Assembly (NCBI RefSeq): GCF_024213555.1
Contig: NZ_JANAVO010000001.1
Coordinates: 3,472,001-3,536,000 of the forward strand
Origin: Allokutzneria sp. A3M-2-11 16
GTDB taxonomy: Bacteria; Actinomycetota; Actinomycetes; Mycobacteriales; Pseudonocardiaceae
Direction: 5' to 3'
DNA: 64,000 nucleotides
Each line of letters opens with the position of its first letter. The stretch's first letter is position 1. Below, in pieces: positions 43,162 through 52,713 of this stretch. The position numbers and the translations under genes were made by a program. Under the pieces are notes generated by a model. That model searched no databases, was not told where the DNA came from, and was given only the letters and a program-made list of their open reading frames with translations.

Positions 43162-44184
43162 GTGAACGCGGACGAGCGACGTCTGCAGGTTCTTCGCGCC
43201 ATCGTCGCGGACTACGTGTCCACACACGAACCGGTGGGGTCGAAGGCCATCGTCGACCGGCACAACCTCGGTGTGTCCAGCGCCACGGTGCGCAACGACA
43301 TGGCCGCGCTGGAGGAGGAGGGCTACATCGCCCAGCCGCACACCAGCGCCGGGCGGGTGCCGACGGACAAGGGCTACCGGCTGTTCGTGGACCGGCTGCA
43401 CGAGGTCAAGCCGCTGTCCTCGGCCGAGCGCAGGGCGATCCAGCACTTCCTCGACGGCACCCTGGACCTGGACGAGGTGATGCGCCGCAGCGTGCGGCTG
43501 CTCGCCCAGCTCACCAGGCAGGTCGCCGTCGTGCAGTACCCGACCCTGACGCGCTCCACGGTGCGGCACGTCGAGGTCGTCCCGATCACCCCGGCGCGGC
43601 TGATGCTGGTGCTGATCACCGACACCGGCCGGGTGGACCAGCGCGTGGTCGAACTGGGCGACGTGATCACCGAGGACGCGACCGCCCGGGTCCGCACCGT
43701 GCTGAACTCCACCCTGGTCGGCCGCCGGCTCACCGAGGCGTCCGCGCTGGTCGCCGAGCTGCCCGAGGAGGCGCCCGCGGAGCTGCGCGACGCCATGCTG
43801 CGGGTCTGCACGGTGCTGATCGAGTCGCTGGTGGAGCACCCCGAGGAACGGCTGGTGCTGGGCGGTACCGCCAACCTCACCCGCAACGTCACCGACTTCC
43901 CCGGTTCCCTGCGGAAGGTGATGGAGGCGCTGGAGGAGCAGGTCGTCGTCCTGAAGCTGCTCGCGGCCTCGCGGGACCCGTCGACCGTCACCGTGCGGAT
44001 CGGCGAGGAGAACGAGGCCGAGGAGATGCGCAGCACCTCGGTGGTGTCCATCGGGTACGGCTCGCCCGGCATGATCCTCGGCGGTATCGGGGTCGTCGGG
44101 CCGACGAGGATGGACTACGCGGGAACCATGGCGTCGGTGCGAGCCGTTGCCGCATACGTGGGAGAGATCCTGGCCGGTCGTTGA
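43162..44184 (+). CDS. hrcA: Heat-inducible repressor HrcA
   Basis: A 340-residue repressor. The winged helix is [47 protein letters not shown], followed by [18 protein letters not shown], a HrcA signature. HrcA represses groE/dnaK-type genes through CIRCE elements; none is visible in front of this gene. The GTG at 43162 has GGAGGTGA upstream. It heads an hrcA-dnaJ2-rsmE operon, the standard actinobacterial order. Confidence 0.96.
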   Translation: MNADERRLQVLRAIVADYVSTHEPVGSKAIVDRHNLGVSSATVRNDMAALEEEGYIAQPHTSAGRVPTDKGYRLFVDRLHEVKPLSSAERRAIQHFLDGTLDLDEVMRRSVRLLAQLTRQVAVVQYPTLTRSTVRHVEVVPITPARLMLVLITDTGRVDQRVVELGDVITEDATARVRTVLNSTLVGRRLTEASALVAELPEEAPAELRDAMLRVCTVLIESLVEHPEERLVLGGTANLTRNVTDFPGSLRKVMEALEEQVVVLKLLAASRDPSTVTVRIGEENEAEEMRSTSVVSIGYGSPGMILGGIGVVGPTRMDYAGTMASVRAVAAYVGEILAGR

Positions 44185-44251
44185 CCGGCCGGACCGGATT
44201 GACCGAACTGGCCGTGACGCGCGCACGCGCGCCACGGCGGGAGGATTCGCA

Positions 44252-45412
44252 GTGGCCAGGGACTACTACGGCACGCTCGGAGTGAGCCGGGACGCAACGC
44301 CCGAGCAGCTCAAGCGCGCCTACCGCAAGCTCGCCCGCGAGCTGCACCCCGACGTCAACCCTGACCCGGAGGCCCAGGAGCGCTTCCGCGAGGTCAGCGC
44401 CATCTACGAGGTGCTCTCCGATCCGGAGAAGCGCAAGCTCGTCGACCTCGGCGCCGACCCGCTGGACCCGTCCGGCGGCATGCGCGGAGCGGGCGGCGGC
44501 ATGGGTGGCGACCCGTTCGGCGGGTTCGGCCTCGGCGACATCATGGACGCGTTCTTCGGCGGCGGGGGCGGCGGCGGGCGCGGCCCGCGCAGCCGGGTCC
44601 AGCCCGGTTCGGACGCGCTGATCCGCGCCGAGCTGACCCTTGAGGAGTGCAACAGCGGCGTCACCCGCGAGATCAGCGTGGAGACCGCGGTCCTGTGCAC
44701 CACCTGCTCCGGTTCCGGCTGCGCGGGCGACTCCCGCCCGGTCGGCTGCGACACCTGCGGCGGGCGCGGCGAGGTGCAGTCCGTGCAGCGGTCCTTCCTC
44801 GGCCAGGTCGTCACCGCCCGGCCCTGCCCGGCCTGCCGCGGCTTCGGCGAGGTCATCCCCGACCCGTGCCAGCAGTGCGGCGGCGACGGCCGGGTCCGCG
44901 CGCGGCGCACCATCACCGCGAAGATCCCGCCGGGCGTGGCCGACGGCATGCGGGTGCGGCTGGCCAGCCAGGGCGAGGTCGGCCCCGGCGGCGGACCCGC
45001 CGGTGACCTCTACGTGGAGGTCGAGGAGCTGCCGCACGAGGTCTTCACCCGCGACGGCCACAACCTGCACTGCACGATCCGGGTCCCGATGACCGCGGCG
45101 GCGCTGGGCACCTCGATCCCGCTGGAGACCCTGGACAGCGAGGAGGAGCTGACCCTGGAGCCGGGCACCCAGCCCAACACGGAGCTGGTGCTCAGCGGGC
45201 GCGGCATGCCCCGGCTGCGGTCCTCCGGGCGCGTCGACGGCCGCGGCAACCTGCACGTGCACGTCGAGGTCGTGGTGCCGTCCAAGCTCGACACCAAGCA
45301 GGCCGACCTGCTGCGGCAGCTGGCCATGCTGCGCGGCGAGGACCAGCCGGAGCTGGCCACCAACGGCCGGGGCAACGGCGGCGGCCTGTTCTCGCGGCTG
45401 CGCAGGCGTTGA
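44252..45412 (+). CDS. dnaJ2: Chaperone DnaJ (second copy, dnaJ2 type)
   Basis: A 386-residue type I J-protein. The J-domain starts [24 protein letters not shown] with LHPDVNPD (HPD motif), then a Gly-rich linker and four zinc-binding repeats [32 protein letters not shown], then the C-terminal substrate domains. It stimulates DnaK ATPase and binds unfolded clients. GTG start with GGGAGG upstream. Its stop overlaps the rsmE start (TTGA). Confidence 0.95.
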   Translation: MARDYYGTLGVSRDATPEQLKRAYRKLARELHPDVNPDPEAQERFREVSAIYEVLSDPEKRKLVDLGADPLDPSGGMRGAGGGMGGDPFGGFGLGDIMDAFFGGGGGGGRGPRSRVQPGSDALIRAELTLEECNSGVTREISVETAVLCTTCSGSGCAGDSRPVGCDTCGGRGEVQSVQRSFLGQVVTARPCPACRGFGEVIPDPCQQCGGDGRVRARRTITAKIPPGVADGMRVRLASQGEVGPGGGPAGDLYVEVEELPHEVFTRDGHNLHCTIRVPMTAAALGTSIPLETLDSEEELTLEPGTQPNTELVLSGRGMPRLRSSGRVDGRGNLHVHVEVVVPSKLDTKQADLLRQLAMLRGEDQPELATNGRGNGGGLFSRLRRR

Positions 45413-46158
45413 CCTCCACCAGCGGTCTGCCGGTCTTCCTGGTGGACACCCTGCCGCCGGGGCCGACCGCTGTGCTCGACGGCCCCGAAGGCAGGCACGC
45501 CGCCACCGTGCGCAGGCTCCGCCCCGGCCAGCGGCTGCTGCTCTCCGACGGCGTCGGCGGGCTCGCGGACTGCTCCATCGAGCACGTCGACGACGGCGCT
45601 CTCCAGCTGTCGGTGCGCAGGGCGTGGCAGGAGCCGGTGCCCGCGCCGCGGGTGGTCCTGGCGCAGGCACTGATCAAGGGCGACCGTGGTGAGCTCGCAG
45701 TCGAACTCGCGACCGAGGCGGGCGTCGACGCCGTCCTGCCGTGGCGCGCCTCCCGCTGCATCGCCCGCTGGGACGACGGCCCGCGCGGCGCGAAAGCCTT
45801 GGCCAAGTGGCGTTCCACCGCGCGCGAGGCGGCGAAGCAGGCCCGCAGGTCCCGCCTGCCCGAGGTGGGCGAGCCGGTCAGCACCAGGCAGCTCGCCGCG
45901 CTCGTCCGCGCAGGCGCGGGAGCGCTGGTCCTGCACGAGTCGGCCGAGGTGCCGCTGACCGAGATCCCGCTGCCCACCGAAGGCGACCTGATCATCGTGG
46001 TCGGACCGGAAGGCGGCATCACCGACGACGAGGTCGCCGCGCTCACCGAAGCGGGCGCGCACGCGGTGCGGTTGGGGCCAACGGTGCTCCGCGCGTCGAC
46101 GGCCGGAGCGGTGGCTCTGGGGGCTCTGGGAGTGCTCACGGAGCGATGGCGATCATGA
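45409..46158 (+). CDS. rsmE: 16S rRNA (uracil1498-N3)-methyltransferase
   Basis: A 249-residue SPOUT methyltransferase: N-terminal PUA-like part ([22 protein letters not shown]), then [26 protein letters not shown] and the trefoil-knot cofactor loop [16 protein letters not shown] with [12 protein letters not shown]. RsmE methylates U1498 of 16S rRNA in the small subunit. It begins with a TTG overlapping the dnaJ2 stop. A weak 6-bp hairpin AGGGGC/GCCCCT lies at 46215-46233, about 55 bases past the stop. Confidence 0.93.
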   Translation: MTSTSGLPVFLVDTLPPGPTAVLDGPEGRHAATVRRLRPGQRLLLSDGVGGLADCSIEHVDDGALQLSVRRAWQEPVPAPRVVLAQALIKGDRGELAVELATEAGVDAVLPWRASRCIARWDDGPRGAKALAKWRSTAREAAKQARRSRLPEVGEPVSTRQLAALVRAGAGALVLHESAEVPLTEIPLPTEGDLIIVVGPEGGITDDEVAALTEAGAHAVRLGPTVLRASTAGAVALGALGVLTERWRS

Positions 46159-46490
46159 CCGCACTATGCCGCCATCGGATACGAAGTCCTTATACATAAC
46201 CGAATGGGCGCATTAGGGGCTCGAACGGCCCCTATAGCTACCTGAGTATGTAGCGAACGCCGCGCGCCTCGCGTTACTCTCGGTGGCCACGGCAGCGGAG
46301 CCGCCCCGGGCGGTTTCCACCGTGAGTGACCTCGGGTGACGGGCACCCGAAGGATCGCCGGACACCTCCCCCCTCGGTCCGGCGTCGGCTGCGTCGCGGC
46401 GGAGTAACCCCCAGGCTCCGCCGCGACGTACCTTCCGCGCTCTTCGGGCTACTTCTGATCCCGTCACCCCGCACCATTAGCCTCTCGGCC
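46159..46490. other. Intergenic region between rsmE and HIT gene
   Basis: About 330 bases without a supported gene. Bases 46170-46260 are noticeably AT-richer than the surroundings and hold a small hairpin (AGGGGC/GCCCCT). A promoter for the HIT-phoH unit is expected here. An apparent upstream extension of the HIT frame has no start of quality. Confidence 0.4.
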
Positions 46491-46853
46491 ATGAGTGCTG
46501 CGGACTGTCTGTTCTGCCGGATCGTCGCGGGGGAGATCCCGGCCAAGGTCGTGCACGAGAGCGAGAACGTGCTGGCGTTCCGGGACATCAACCCGCAGGC
46601 GCCGACGCACGTGCTGGTGATCCCGAGGGAGCACTACCCGCACGCCGCCGCGCTCGCCGCCGCCCGGCCCGAGGTGACCGCCGAGCTGGTCGCGGCCGCC
46701 GGGACCATCGCCGAGCAGGAGGGAATCTCCGAAGCCGGCTACCGGTTGCTGTTCAACACCGGGGAACAGGCCGGGCAGACCGTCTTCCACGCGCACCTGC
46801 ACGTGCTCGGCGGGGAGTGGCTCGGCGGCCTCGTCGGCGGGGAACTGCGCTAA
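46491..46853 (+). CDS. HIT-family nucleotide-binding hydrolase
   Basis: A 120-residue histidine-triad protein. ADCLFCRIVAGEIPAKVV at the start, FRDINPQAPTHVLVIPREHY, and the catalytic HxHxH in GQTVFHAHLHVLGG define the HINT branch of the superfamily. HINT proteins hydrolyse nucleoside phosphoramidates such as AMP-lysine. The ATG at 46491 begins MSAADC. It ends 82 bases before the phoH start. Confidence 0.94.
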   Translation: MSAADCLFCRIVAGEIPAKVVHESENVLAFRDINPQAPTHVLVIPREHYPHAAALAAARPEVTAELVAAAGTIAEQEGISEAGYRLLFNTGEQAGQTVFHAHLHVLGGEWLGGLVGGELR

Positions 46854-46935
46854 TGCGGTGGGGGCGGCTCCGCCGGTGCGGCTAGCATCCTCCTGTTCAG
46901 AAGACGCACACACCAGGAAGCAGGCCCGAGCGGAT

Positions 46936-49089
46936 TTGTCCGGTAGCGCACAGGACGAGGCAGCCCGTTCCACCGAACCCAGCGGCGGGGGCCAGGACGG
47001 CGCGACCCGAGAGGGCACGCAGTCCAAGCTGACCGTCCCCGACGACGCCGTGCTGGCGCTGCTGGGTTCCAGCGACGAGAACCTCCGCCTCGCGGAGGAA
47101 CTGCTCGCCGCCGACGTGCACGTCCGGGGCAACGAGATCACCCTGTCCGGCGGCGCCCAGGACGTGCTCTTCGCCGAGAAGGTCTTCACCGAGCTGATCG
47201 CCATCGCCAAGGGCGGCCAGCAGGTCGGCCCCGACGCGGTCCGGCGCAGCGTGGCGATGCTGGCCACCGGCGGCAAGCAGTCGCCAGCCGAGGTGCTCGG
47301 CCTCAACATCATCTCCAGGCGCGGCCGCACCATCCGGCCGAAGACCCTGAACCAGAAGCTCTACGTCGACGCCATCGACTCGCACACCGTGGTCTTCGGC
47401 ATCGGCCCGGCCGGTACCGGCAAGACCTACCTGGCGATGGCCAAGGCCGTGCAGGCGTTGCAGGCCAAGCAGGTCTCCCGGATCATCCTCACCCGCCCCG
47501 CGGTCGAGGCGGGGGAGCGGCTGGGCTTCCTGCCGGGCACGCTCTACGACAAGATCGACCCGTACCTGCGCCCGCTCTACGACGCGCTGCACGACATGAT
47601 CGACCCGGAGTCGATCCCGCGGCTGACCGCGGCGGGCACCATCGAGGTCGCACCGCTGGCGTACATGCGTGGCCGGGCTCAGCCGGTGTTCACCAAGGTG
47701 CTCACGCCGTGGGGTTTCCGGCCCATCGGTGAACTCGAAGTCGGCGATCTCGTCGTCGGCTCGGACGGCCGCCCGACGCCGGTTCTCGGTGTCTTCCCCC
47801 AGGGGCCCAAGAACATCTACCGGGTCAGCACGCAGGACGGCGCGTCGACCCTCTGCTCGGAGGACCACCTGTGGGCGGTGGCCACGCGTGACGACCGGCG
47901 CCGGGGCAAGCCGCTTCGGGTGCTGGAGACCAAGGAGATGGTCGGCCGACTGCGCGCCGAGCACTACCACCGCTACGAACTGCCGTTGCTCAGCAAGCCG
48001 GTGGAGTTCGTGCCGGAGCCGGTGCCGATGGATCCGTATGCCCTGGGACTGCTGCTGGGCGACGGGTGCCTCACCGGCTCGACCACGCCTTCCTTCGCCA
48101 CGGCCGACTCTGAGCTGGCCGAGATGCTCGAAGCCGCGCTGCCCGGCGTTCGGGTCCGTTCGCGAGGTGGACCCGACTACGTTCTCAACCGCGTCACCTC
48201 GCCGGGCGACGTGATCACCGTGGAGAACCCCGTGACGGCGGTTCTGCGCCAGCTCGCTCTGTGGGGCGCCAGGTCGGACACCAAGTTCGTGCCCGAGGCG
48301 TACCTCTACAACAGCGCGAGCGTTCGTCTGGCGGTTCTCCAAGGGCTGCTGGACTCCGACGGCGGCCCGGTCACCCAGAGCGGTCGTACCTGTCGCATCC
48401 AGTACACGACCACCTCGCGCGGCCTTCGAGAGGACGTCCTGTTCCTCGTTCGTTCGTTGGGCGGTGTCGTCTACGAGCGCACTCGTCCTGCGCTGGGGAG
48501 GACGCCGGGGCTTGCCAAGGGGCGCGACGTTCATCACCGCAACGACGCCCACATTCTCGAGATTCGGCTCCCCGAGGGCGTCGAGCCGTTCCGGTTGGCG
48601 CGGAAGGCGGCGAAGTACCAGAGCAGCGGTGGCGGGCGCCCGATGCGCTACATCGACCGGATCGAGCCCGCGGGTACCGACGAGGCCGTGTGCATCCAGG
48701 TCGGGGCGGCGGACTCGTTGTACGTGACCGAGGACTTCCTGCTCACGCACAACACGCTCAACGACGCGTTCATCATCCTCGACGAGGCGCAGAACACCAC
48801 GCCCGAGCAGATGAAGATGTTCCTGACCCGGCTCGGCTTCGGCTCCAAGATCGTGGTCACCGGCGACGTCACCCAGGTCGACCTGCCCGGCGGGCAGAAG
48901 AGCGGCCTGCGCGTGGTGCAGGAGATCCTCGGCAAGGTCGACGATATCCACTTCTCGCAGCTGACCAGCCAGGACGTCGTCCGGCACCGGCTCGTCGGGG
49001 ACATCGTGGACGCCTACGAGCGGTGGAACGTCATCCAGGACGACGGTCAGCAGGACCGCGGCGGCAAGGCTCGGAAGGGACGCCGGTGA
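46936..49089 (+). CDS. phoH: PhoH-like ATPase interrupted by an in-frame intein
   Basis: A 717-residue precursor. The N-extein has a KH-like part ([17 protein letters not shown]) and Walker [14 protein letters not shown], ending LAYMRGR at 47676. The C-extein resumes [19 protein letters not shown] (Walker B) at 48754 and ends KGRR. Removing the 359-residue intein leaves 358 residues, close to mycobacterial PhoH1. The start is unsure: I use the TTG at 46936, which gives the family length; a GTG at 46858 is also open. The stop overlaps the ybeY start (GTGA). PhoH proteins are RNA-associated ATPases, here in the usual phoH-ybeY-hemolysin order. Confidence 0.92.
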   Translation: MSGSAQDEAARSTEPSGGGQDGATREGTQSKLTVPDDAVLALLGSSDENLRLAEELLAADVHVRGNEITLSGGAQDVLFAEKVFTELIAIAKGGQQVGPDAVRRSVAMLATGGKQSPAEVLGLNIISRRGRTIRPKTLNQKLYVDAIDSHTVVFGIGPAGTGKTYLAMAKAVQALQAKQVSRIILTRPAVEAGERLGFLPGTLYDKIDPYLRPLYDALHDMIDPESIPRLTAAGTIEVAPLAYMRGRAQPVFTKVLTPWGFRPIGELEVGDLVVGSDGRPTPVLGVFPQGPKNIYRVSTQDGASTLCSEDHLWAVATRDDRRRGKPLRVLETKEMVGRLRAEHYHRYELPLLSKPVEFVPEPVPMDPYALGLLLGDGCLTGSTTPSFATADSELAEMLEAALPGVRVRSRGGPDYVLNRVTSPGDVITVENPVTAVLRQLALWGARSDTKFVPEAYLYNSASVRLAVLQGLLDSDGGPVTQSGRTCRIQYTTTSRGLREDVLFLVRSLGGVVYERTRPALGRTPGLAKGRDVHHRNDAHILEIRLPEGVEPFRLARKAAKYQSSGGGRPMRYIDRIEPAGTDEAVCIQVGAADSLYVTEDFLLTHNTLNDAFIILDEAQNTTPEQMKMFLTRLGFGSKIVVTGDVTQVDLPGGQKSGLRVVQEILGKVDDIHFSQLTSQDVVRHRLVGDIVDAYERWNVIQDDGQQDRGGKARKGRR
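47677..48753 (+). mobile_element. Class 3 intein with LAGLIDADG homing endonuclease, inside phoH
   Basis: A 359-residue intein inserted between GR and TLND. It starts with alanine (AQPVFTKV), so it lacks the N-terminal Cys/Ser nucleophile. The class 3 W-C-T set is present: W in block B (CSEDHLWAV), C in block F (EAVCIQV), and T just before the final His-Asn (LLTHN), followed by Thr +1 of the C-extein. A LAGLIDADG endonuclease is indicated by GLLLGDGCL and GLLDSDGG. Base composition appears slightly less GC-rich than phoH, which fits transfer. Confidence 0.92.
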
Positions 49090-49631
49090 GCATCGAGATC
49101 GCCAACGAGTCCGGAGTGGCGGTCGAGGAGACCTCGATCGTCGCGGCGGCGCGGTTCGCGCTGGACCGGATGAACGTCAGCCCGCTCGCGGAGCTGTCGG
49201 TGCTGCTGGTCGAGCTGGACGTGATGTCCGACCTGCACGAGCGGTGGATGGACCTGCCCGGTCCCACCGACGTGATGGCCTTCCCGATGGACGAGCTGGA
49301 CTCCGCGCGCCGCCCCGACGCCGCCGGGGTGGGTCCCGCGCTGCTCGGCGACATCGTGCTCTGCCCCGCCTTCGCCAAGGACCAGGCCCGCAAGGCCGGG
49401 CACGCGCTGATCGACGAGCTGCACCTGCTCACCGTGCACGGCGTGCTGCACCTGCTCGGCTACGACCACGCGGAGCCGGAGGAGGAGAAGGAGATGTTCT
49501 CGCTGCAGAACAGGCTCCTCGCCGACTTCCGCGGGCAGCGGGCCGAGGAGCAGCGCCGCGCCGCCCAGCGCAGCGCCGACGACCGGGTGCTCGGCGCGGT
49601 CGGCCTCGACGAGGACCAGACCGGCGGCTGA
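49086..49631 (+). CDS. ybeY: Endoribonuclease YbeY (16S rRNA maturation)
   Basis: A 181-residue metalloprotein with [30 protein letters not shown] and the zinc motif [11 protein letters not shown] near the C-terminus. It takes part in 16S rRNA 3'-end maturation and ribosome quality control. The last ~30 residues ([20 protein letters not shown]) extend beyond the core. The GTG start overlaps the phoH stop. Confidence 0.95.
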   Translation: MSIEIANESGVAVEETSIVAAARFALDRMNVSPLAELSVLLVELDVMSDLHERWMDLPGPTDVMAFPMDELDSARRPDAAGVGPALLGDIVLCPAFAKDQARKAGHALIDELHLLTVHGVLHLLGYDHAEPEEEKEMFSLQNRLLADFRGQRAEEQRRAAQRSADDRVLGAVGLDEDQTGG

Positions 49632-49635
49632 ACCC

Positions 49636-50967
49636 ATGACCAGCTCCACCGCGCTGATCGTGTTGGCGGTGCTGCTCGTGCTCGCCGCCGGGGCGTTCGG
49701 TGCCGCGGACGCCGCCTTCGGAACGGTGTCCCGGGCGCGCGTGGACGCGTTGGTGCGCCAGGGTCGTCTCGGTGCGCGCCAACTGTCACTGGCCATTGTG
49801 GACAGACCACGGCACATCAACCTGTTGTTGTTGCTGCGCCTGGCTTGTGAGCTGTCCGCGACGGTGCTCGTGACCATGGTCTGCCTGCGGCACATCGACC
49901 CGGACTGGGTCGCGTTGCTCACCGCGGGCGTCAGCATGCTCGTGGTGTCCTACGTGCTTGTCGGCGTCGGGCCGCGCACCATCGGCCGTCAGCACCCCTA
50001 CGCGGTGGGCATGGTCGTCGCGGCGCCGGTGCGCGTGCTCGGCATCGTGCTGGGACCGTTGAGCCGCTTGCTGATCCTCGTCGGTAACGCGATCACACCG
50101 GGCAAGGGCTTCCGTGAGGGGCCGTTCTCCTCCGAGGTGGAGCTGCGCGAGCTCGTCGACATGGCCCAGGAACGCGGGGTCGTGGACGACGACGAGCGCG
50201 AGATGATCCACTCGGTGTTCGAGCTCAGCGACACGATCGCGCGCGAGGTCATGGTGCCGCGCACCGAACTCGTGTGGATCGAGCGCGCGAAGACGGTGCG
50301 CCAGGCGCTCGCGCTCAGCCTGCGCACGGGGTTCTCGCGCATCCCGGTCATCGACGAGTCCGTCGACGACGTGGTCGGCGTCGTGAACATCAAGGACCTG
50401 GCGCGAGCGTCCACAGTGGACTACGAGACCGCCTGCCGCACCACGGTGGACGAGCTGATGGGACCCGCCGAGTTCGTCCCGGACTCCAAGCGGCTGGACG
50501 AGCTGCTCAAGGAGATGCAGCTCTCCCGCAGGCACATGGCGATCCTGGTCGACGAGTACGGCGGCACCGCGGGGCTGCTGACCATCGAGGACATCATCGA
50601 GGAGATCGTCGGCGAGATCACCGACGAGCACGACGCCGACGAGCGGCCGCCGGTGGAGGAGCTGGCCGACGGGGCGGTGCGGGTCTCCTCGCGGCTGCCG
50701 GTCGAGGACCTCGGCGAGCTCTTCGACGTGGAGCTGGACGACTCGGAGGTGGAGACCGTCGGTGGCCTGATGGCGCAGCGCCTCGGCCGGGTCCCGCTGC
50801 CGGGCGCCGAGGCGGAGATCGAGGGCCTGCGGCTGCGCGCCGAGGGCGGCAAGGACCACCGCGGGCGGATGCGCATCACCACCGTCCTGGTGCACAGGGC
50901 GAACAACGGCAACGGGCGCTCCGCCGATCGCGGCGAGGAGCGGGAGGGAGGCGACGGCCATGGCTGA
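49636..50967 (+). CDS. Hemolysin C/CorC-type membrane protein with CBS domains (Rv2366c-like)
   Basis: A 443-residue protein: DUF21 (CNNM) membrane domain with about four helices in the first 140 residues, two CBS domains (EVMVPRTELVWIERAKTVRQALAL and MAILVDEYGGTAGLLTIEDIIEEIVGEI) and a CorC_HlyC transporter-associated domain. Relatives take part in Mg2+/Co2+ efflux or are annotated as hemolysins; no haemolysis should be assumed. It follows ybeY by 4 bases and overlaps the next gene by 8, as in Mycobacterium. Confidence 0.92.
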   Translation: MTSSTALIVLAVLLVLAAGAFGAADAAFGTVSRARVDALVRQGRLGARQLSLAIVDRPRHINLLLLLRLACELSATVLVTMVCLRHIDPDWVALLTAGVSMLVVSYVLVGVGPRTIGRQHPYAVGMVVAAPVRVLGIVLGPLSRLLILVGNAITPGKGFREGPFSSEVELRELVDMAQERGVVDDDEREMIHSVFELSDTIAREVMVPRTELVWIERAKTVRQALALSLRTGFSRIPVIDESVDDVVGVVNIKDLARASTVDYETACRTTVDELMGPAEFVPDSKRLDELLKEMQLSRRHMAILVDEYGGTAGLLTIEDIIEEIVGEITDEHDADERPPVEELADGAVRVSSRLPVEDLGELFDVELDDSEVETVGGLMAQRLGRVPLPGAEAEIEGLRLRAEGGKDHRGRMRITTVLVHRANNGNGRSADRGEEREGGDGHG

Positions 50968-51304
50968 GCAGCGGGAGCTGGACCCCGAGGACGCCAAGAT
51001 CGTCACGCTGGCCAGGTCCGCGCGGGCCCGCACGGGAGCGGCCGAGGGCGCGGCGGTCCGCGACACGGACGGCCGGACCTACTCGGCGTGCACCGTCGCG
51101 CTGCCCTCGCTGCGGCTGACCGCGGTGCAGGCCGCGGTGGCGGCGGCGGTGGCCAGCGGGGCCGAGGGGCTGGAGGCGGCCGCGGTCGTCACCGGCGCCG
51201 ACGCGGTCGACGCCGATTCCCTTGCCGCGGTGCGGGATCTAACGAACACCGCCACCGTGCTGCGTGCCGACGCCGCCGGCGCGGTGCTGGAAGTTCTCCG
51301 CTGA
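50960..51304 (+). CDS. Cytidine deaminase-fold protein without catalytic residues (Rv2365c-like)
   Basis: A 114-residue protein with helix-strand order and length of a cytidine deaminase, including DGRTYSACTVALPSLRLTAVQAAVAAAV. At the HAE and PCxxC zinc positions there are no histidine, glutamate or cysteine pair, so it cannot bind the catalytic zinc. It corresponds to the gene between the Rv2366c homologue and era in mycobacteria; here era is 8.8 kb away. Its 3' end overlaps a convergent gene by 66 bases. Confidence 0.8.
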   Translation: MAEQRELDPEDAKIVTLARSARARTGAAEGAAVRDTDGRTYSACTVALPSLRLTAVQAAVAAAVASGAEGLEAAAVVTGADAVDADSLAAVRDLTNTATVLRADAAGAVLEVLR

Positions 51305-51499
51305 CTCCGGGGTGAGCTGCTGCGGGATGACGCGTTCGGCGAGCGCCTCGTCGACGTAGTCCAGCAGCAGCCGCCGTTCCCGGCGCCAGCGGCGCTGGAA
51401 GTGGAAGCCGATCAGCACCATGTACGCGGGTGGCAGCAACAGCCACACGAGGAACAGCGCGATCCCGGTGCCATCGCGCGCGAGCTCGGACCAGAGCAT
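51239..51499 (-). CDS. Small predicted membrane protein
   Basis: An 86-residue frame with one clear hydrophobic helix (residues ~13-32, ALFLVWLLLPPAYMVLIGF), a charged stretch RRWRRERRLLLDYVDEALAERV and a Gly-rich end. The ATG at 51499 follows AAGGTC. The final ~22 residues lie antisense to the deaminase-fold gene, so those may be less constrained. No family is recognised. It is a plausible but unproven gene. Confidence 0.5.
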   Translation of the reverse strand: MLWSELARDGTGIALFLVWLLLPPAYMVLIGFHFQRRWRRERRLLLDYVDEALAERVIPQQLTPESAENFQHRAGGVGTQHGGGVR

Positions 51500-51733
51500 G
51501 TAGTGACCTTAGTCACGCAGCGGTCAAGGTCGAGCACTCCATGTGAGCGCCCGCCGATCGGGCGACCGCATTCTGGGTGACCCGCCGCGAGGCCCCGGCC
51601 CACGCGACGGGCGACCGTGCGAAAGCCACCCTCGCTACCCGCACCACCGGCGAGTTGTCCACATCGGACCCCGTTGTCCACAGATCCCGGGCAACGCCCA
51701 CCAGCCGCCCGCCCGCCACCGCATCCTCGATCC

Positions 51734-52642
51734 ATGCCCACCAGCCGCACGGTCATCGACCTCGATGGCCTCGCCACCGTCTTCCCGCACCGGGTCGCCA
51801 GGATCACCGCCCTGGTCGGCCTGGGGATCAGCTCCCCGTCCGCCTACCGCCGCTGCCAGCCCGGCGGCCCGTGGCGGTCCCTGTTCCCCGGGGTGCTCCT
51901 GCTCGGCCCGGAACCGCCGACGCGGACGCAGCTCGTCCAGGGCGCGCTGTGCTTCGCGGGCCCGGAGGCGATGGTCAGCGGCCACGACGCGCTCCGGCTG
52001 CACGGCGCGCGCATCACGGAGGCGGGCGGCCAGGTCCACCTGCTGGTGCCGCACGGGCGTCAGCTGCGCAGCTGCCGGACGCTGTTCGTGGAGCGCACGC
52101 GGCGCATGCCGAAACCGGTGCTGCGCAAGGGATTCCTGACCGCTCCGGTGAACAGGGCACTGCTGGACACCCTGCGCGGGATGCGACATCCGATGACGAT
52201 GCGCGCGCTGCTGCGGGAAACGGTGTACCGCTACCACCTCGACCCGGCCGAGCTGCTCTGCGAGCTGTCGCTGGGCAGCGCGCGGGGTTCGGCCTATCCG
52301 AAGCGGTTGCTGGCCGAGCTGTCCGATCCGCGCGCGGTGGAGTTCTCCCCGCGCCGGGTGGTGCAGCTGTCCGGCGTGCCGAAGCCGAGGTGGAACGTGC
52401 GGGTCCGCGGCGCCGACGGCGACGTGATCGGTTGGGCGGACGCGTGGTGGGACGAGGTGGCGATGGCGTGGCGGATCGTGGAGAACAGCCTCGCCGGGAC
52501 CGAGCTCACCAGCACCGGGGTGATCGTCGTGCGCACGGCAAGAAACCACCTCCTCGGCGACGCGGCGGACGTCGCCGGGGAGCTCCGAAGGGCCTACGCC
52601 CGAGCGGCTCGCAGACCACGCCCCCGGGTGGTCGCGGCGTGA
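51734..52642 (+). CDS. AbiEi-like antitoxin-domain protein without adjacent toxin
   Basis: A 302-residue protein. The N-terminal part (VIDLDGLATVFPHRVARITALVG, PGVLLLGPEPPTRTQLVQGALCFAGPEAMVSGHDALRLHG) resembles the AbiEi antitoxin/winged-helix module seen as orphan genes across actinobacteria. The C-terminal portion with VQLSGVPKPRWNVRVRGADGDVIGWADAWW is like the DUF559-type endonuclease-fold end of such proteins. No AbiEii toxin gene follows; instead a terminator does. Its role may be unrelated to defence. Confidence 0.6.
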   Translation: MPTSRTVIDLDGLATVFPHRVARITALVGLGISSPSAYRRCQPGGPWRSLFPGVLLLGPEPPTRTQLVQGALCFAGPEAMVSGHDALRLHGARITEAGGQVHLLVPHGRQLRSCRTLFVERTRRMPKPVLRKGFLTAPVNRALLDTLRGMRHPMTMRALLRETVYRYHLDPAELLCELSLGSARGSAYPKRLLAELSDPRAVEFSPRRVVQLSGVPKPRWNVRVRGADGDVIGWADAWWDEVAMAWRIVENSLAGTELTSTGVIVVRTARNHLLGDAADVAGELRRAYARAARRPRPRVVAA

Positions 52643-52654
52643 CGGGCGTAGAGA

Positions 52655-52696
52655 GGGTGGCCTTCACCGATGCCCCCGACACCGTGAAGGCCACCC
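52655..52696. terminator. Bidirectional terminator between AbiEi-like gene and glyS
   Basis: A 13-bp perfect stem, GGGTGGCCTTCAC / GTGAAGGCCACCC, with a 16-base loop sits between the two convergent genes. Confidence 0.8.
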
Positions 52697-52713
52697 CGCC
52701 CCGGAAACTCCGG

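Noticed and set aside
46215-46233. Hairpin AGGGGC/GCCCCT with a TCGAAC loop, reminiscent of a tRNA T-arm
   Set aside because: The rest of the cloverleaf (acceptor stem, D-arm, anticodon arm) cannot be formed around it, and no other tRNA gene is in the window.
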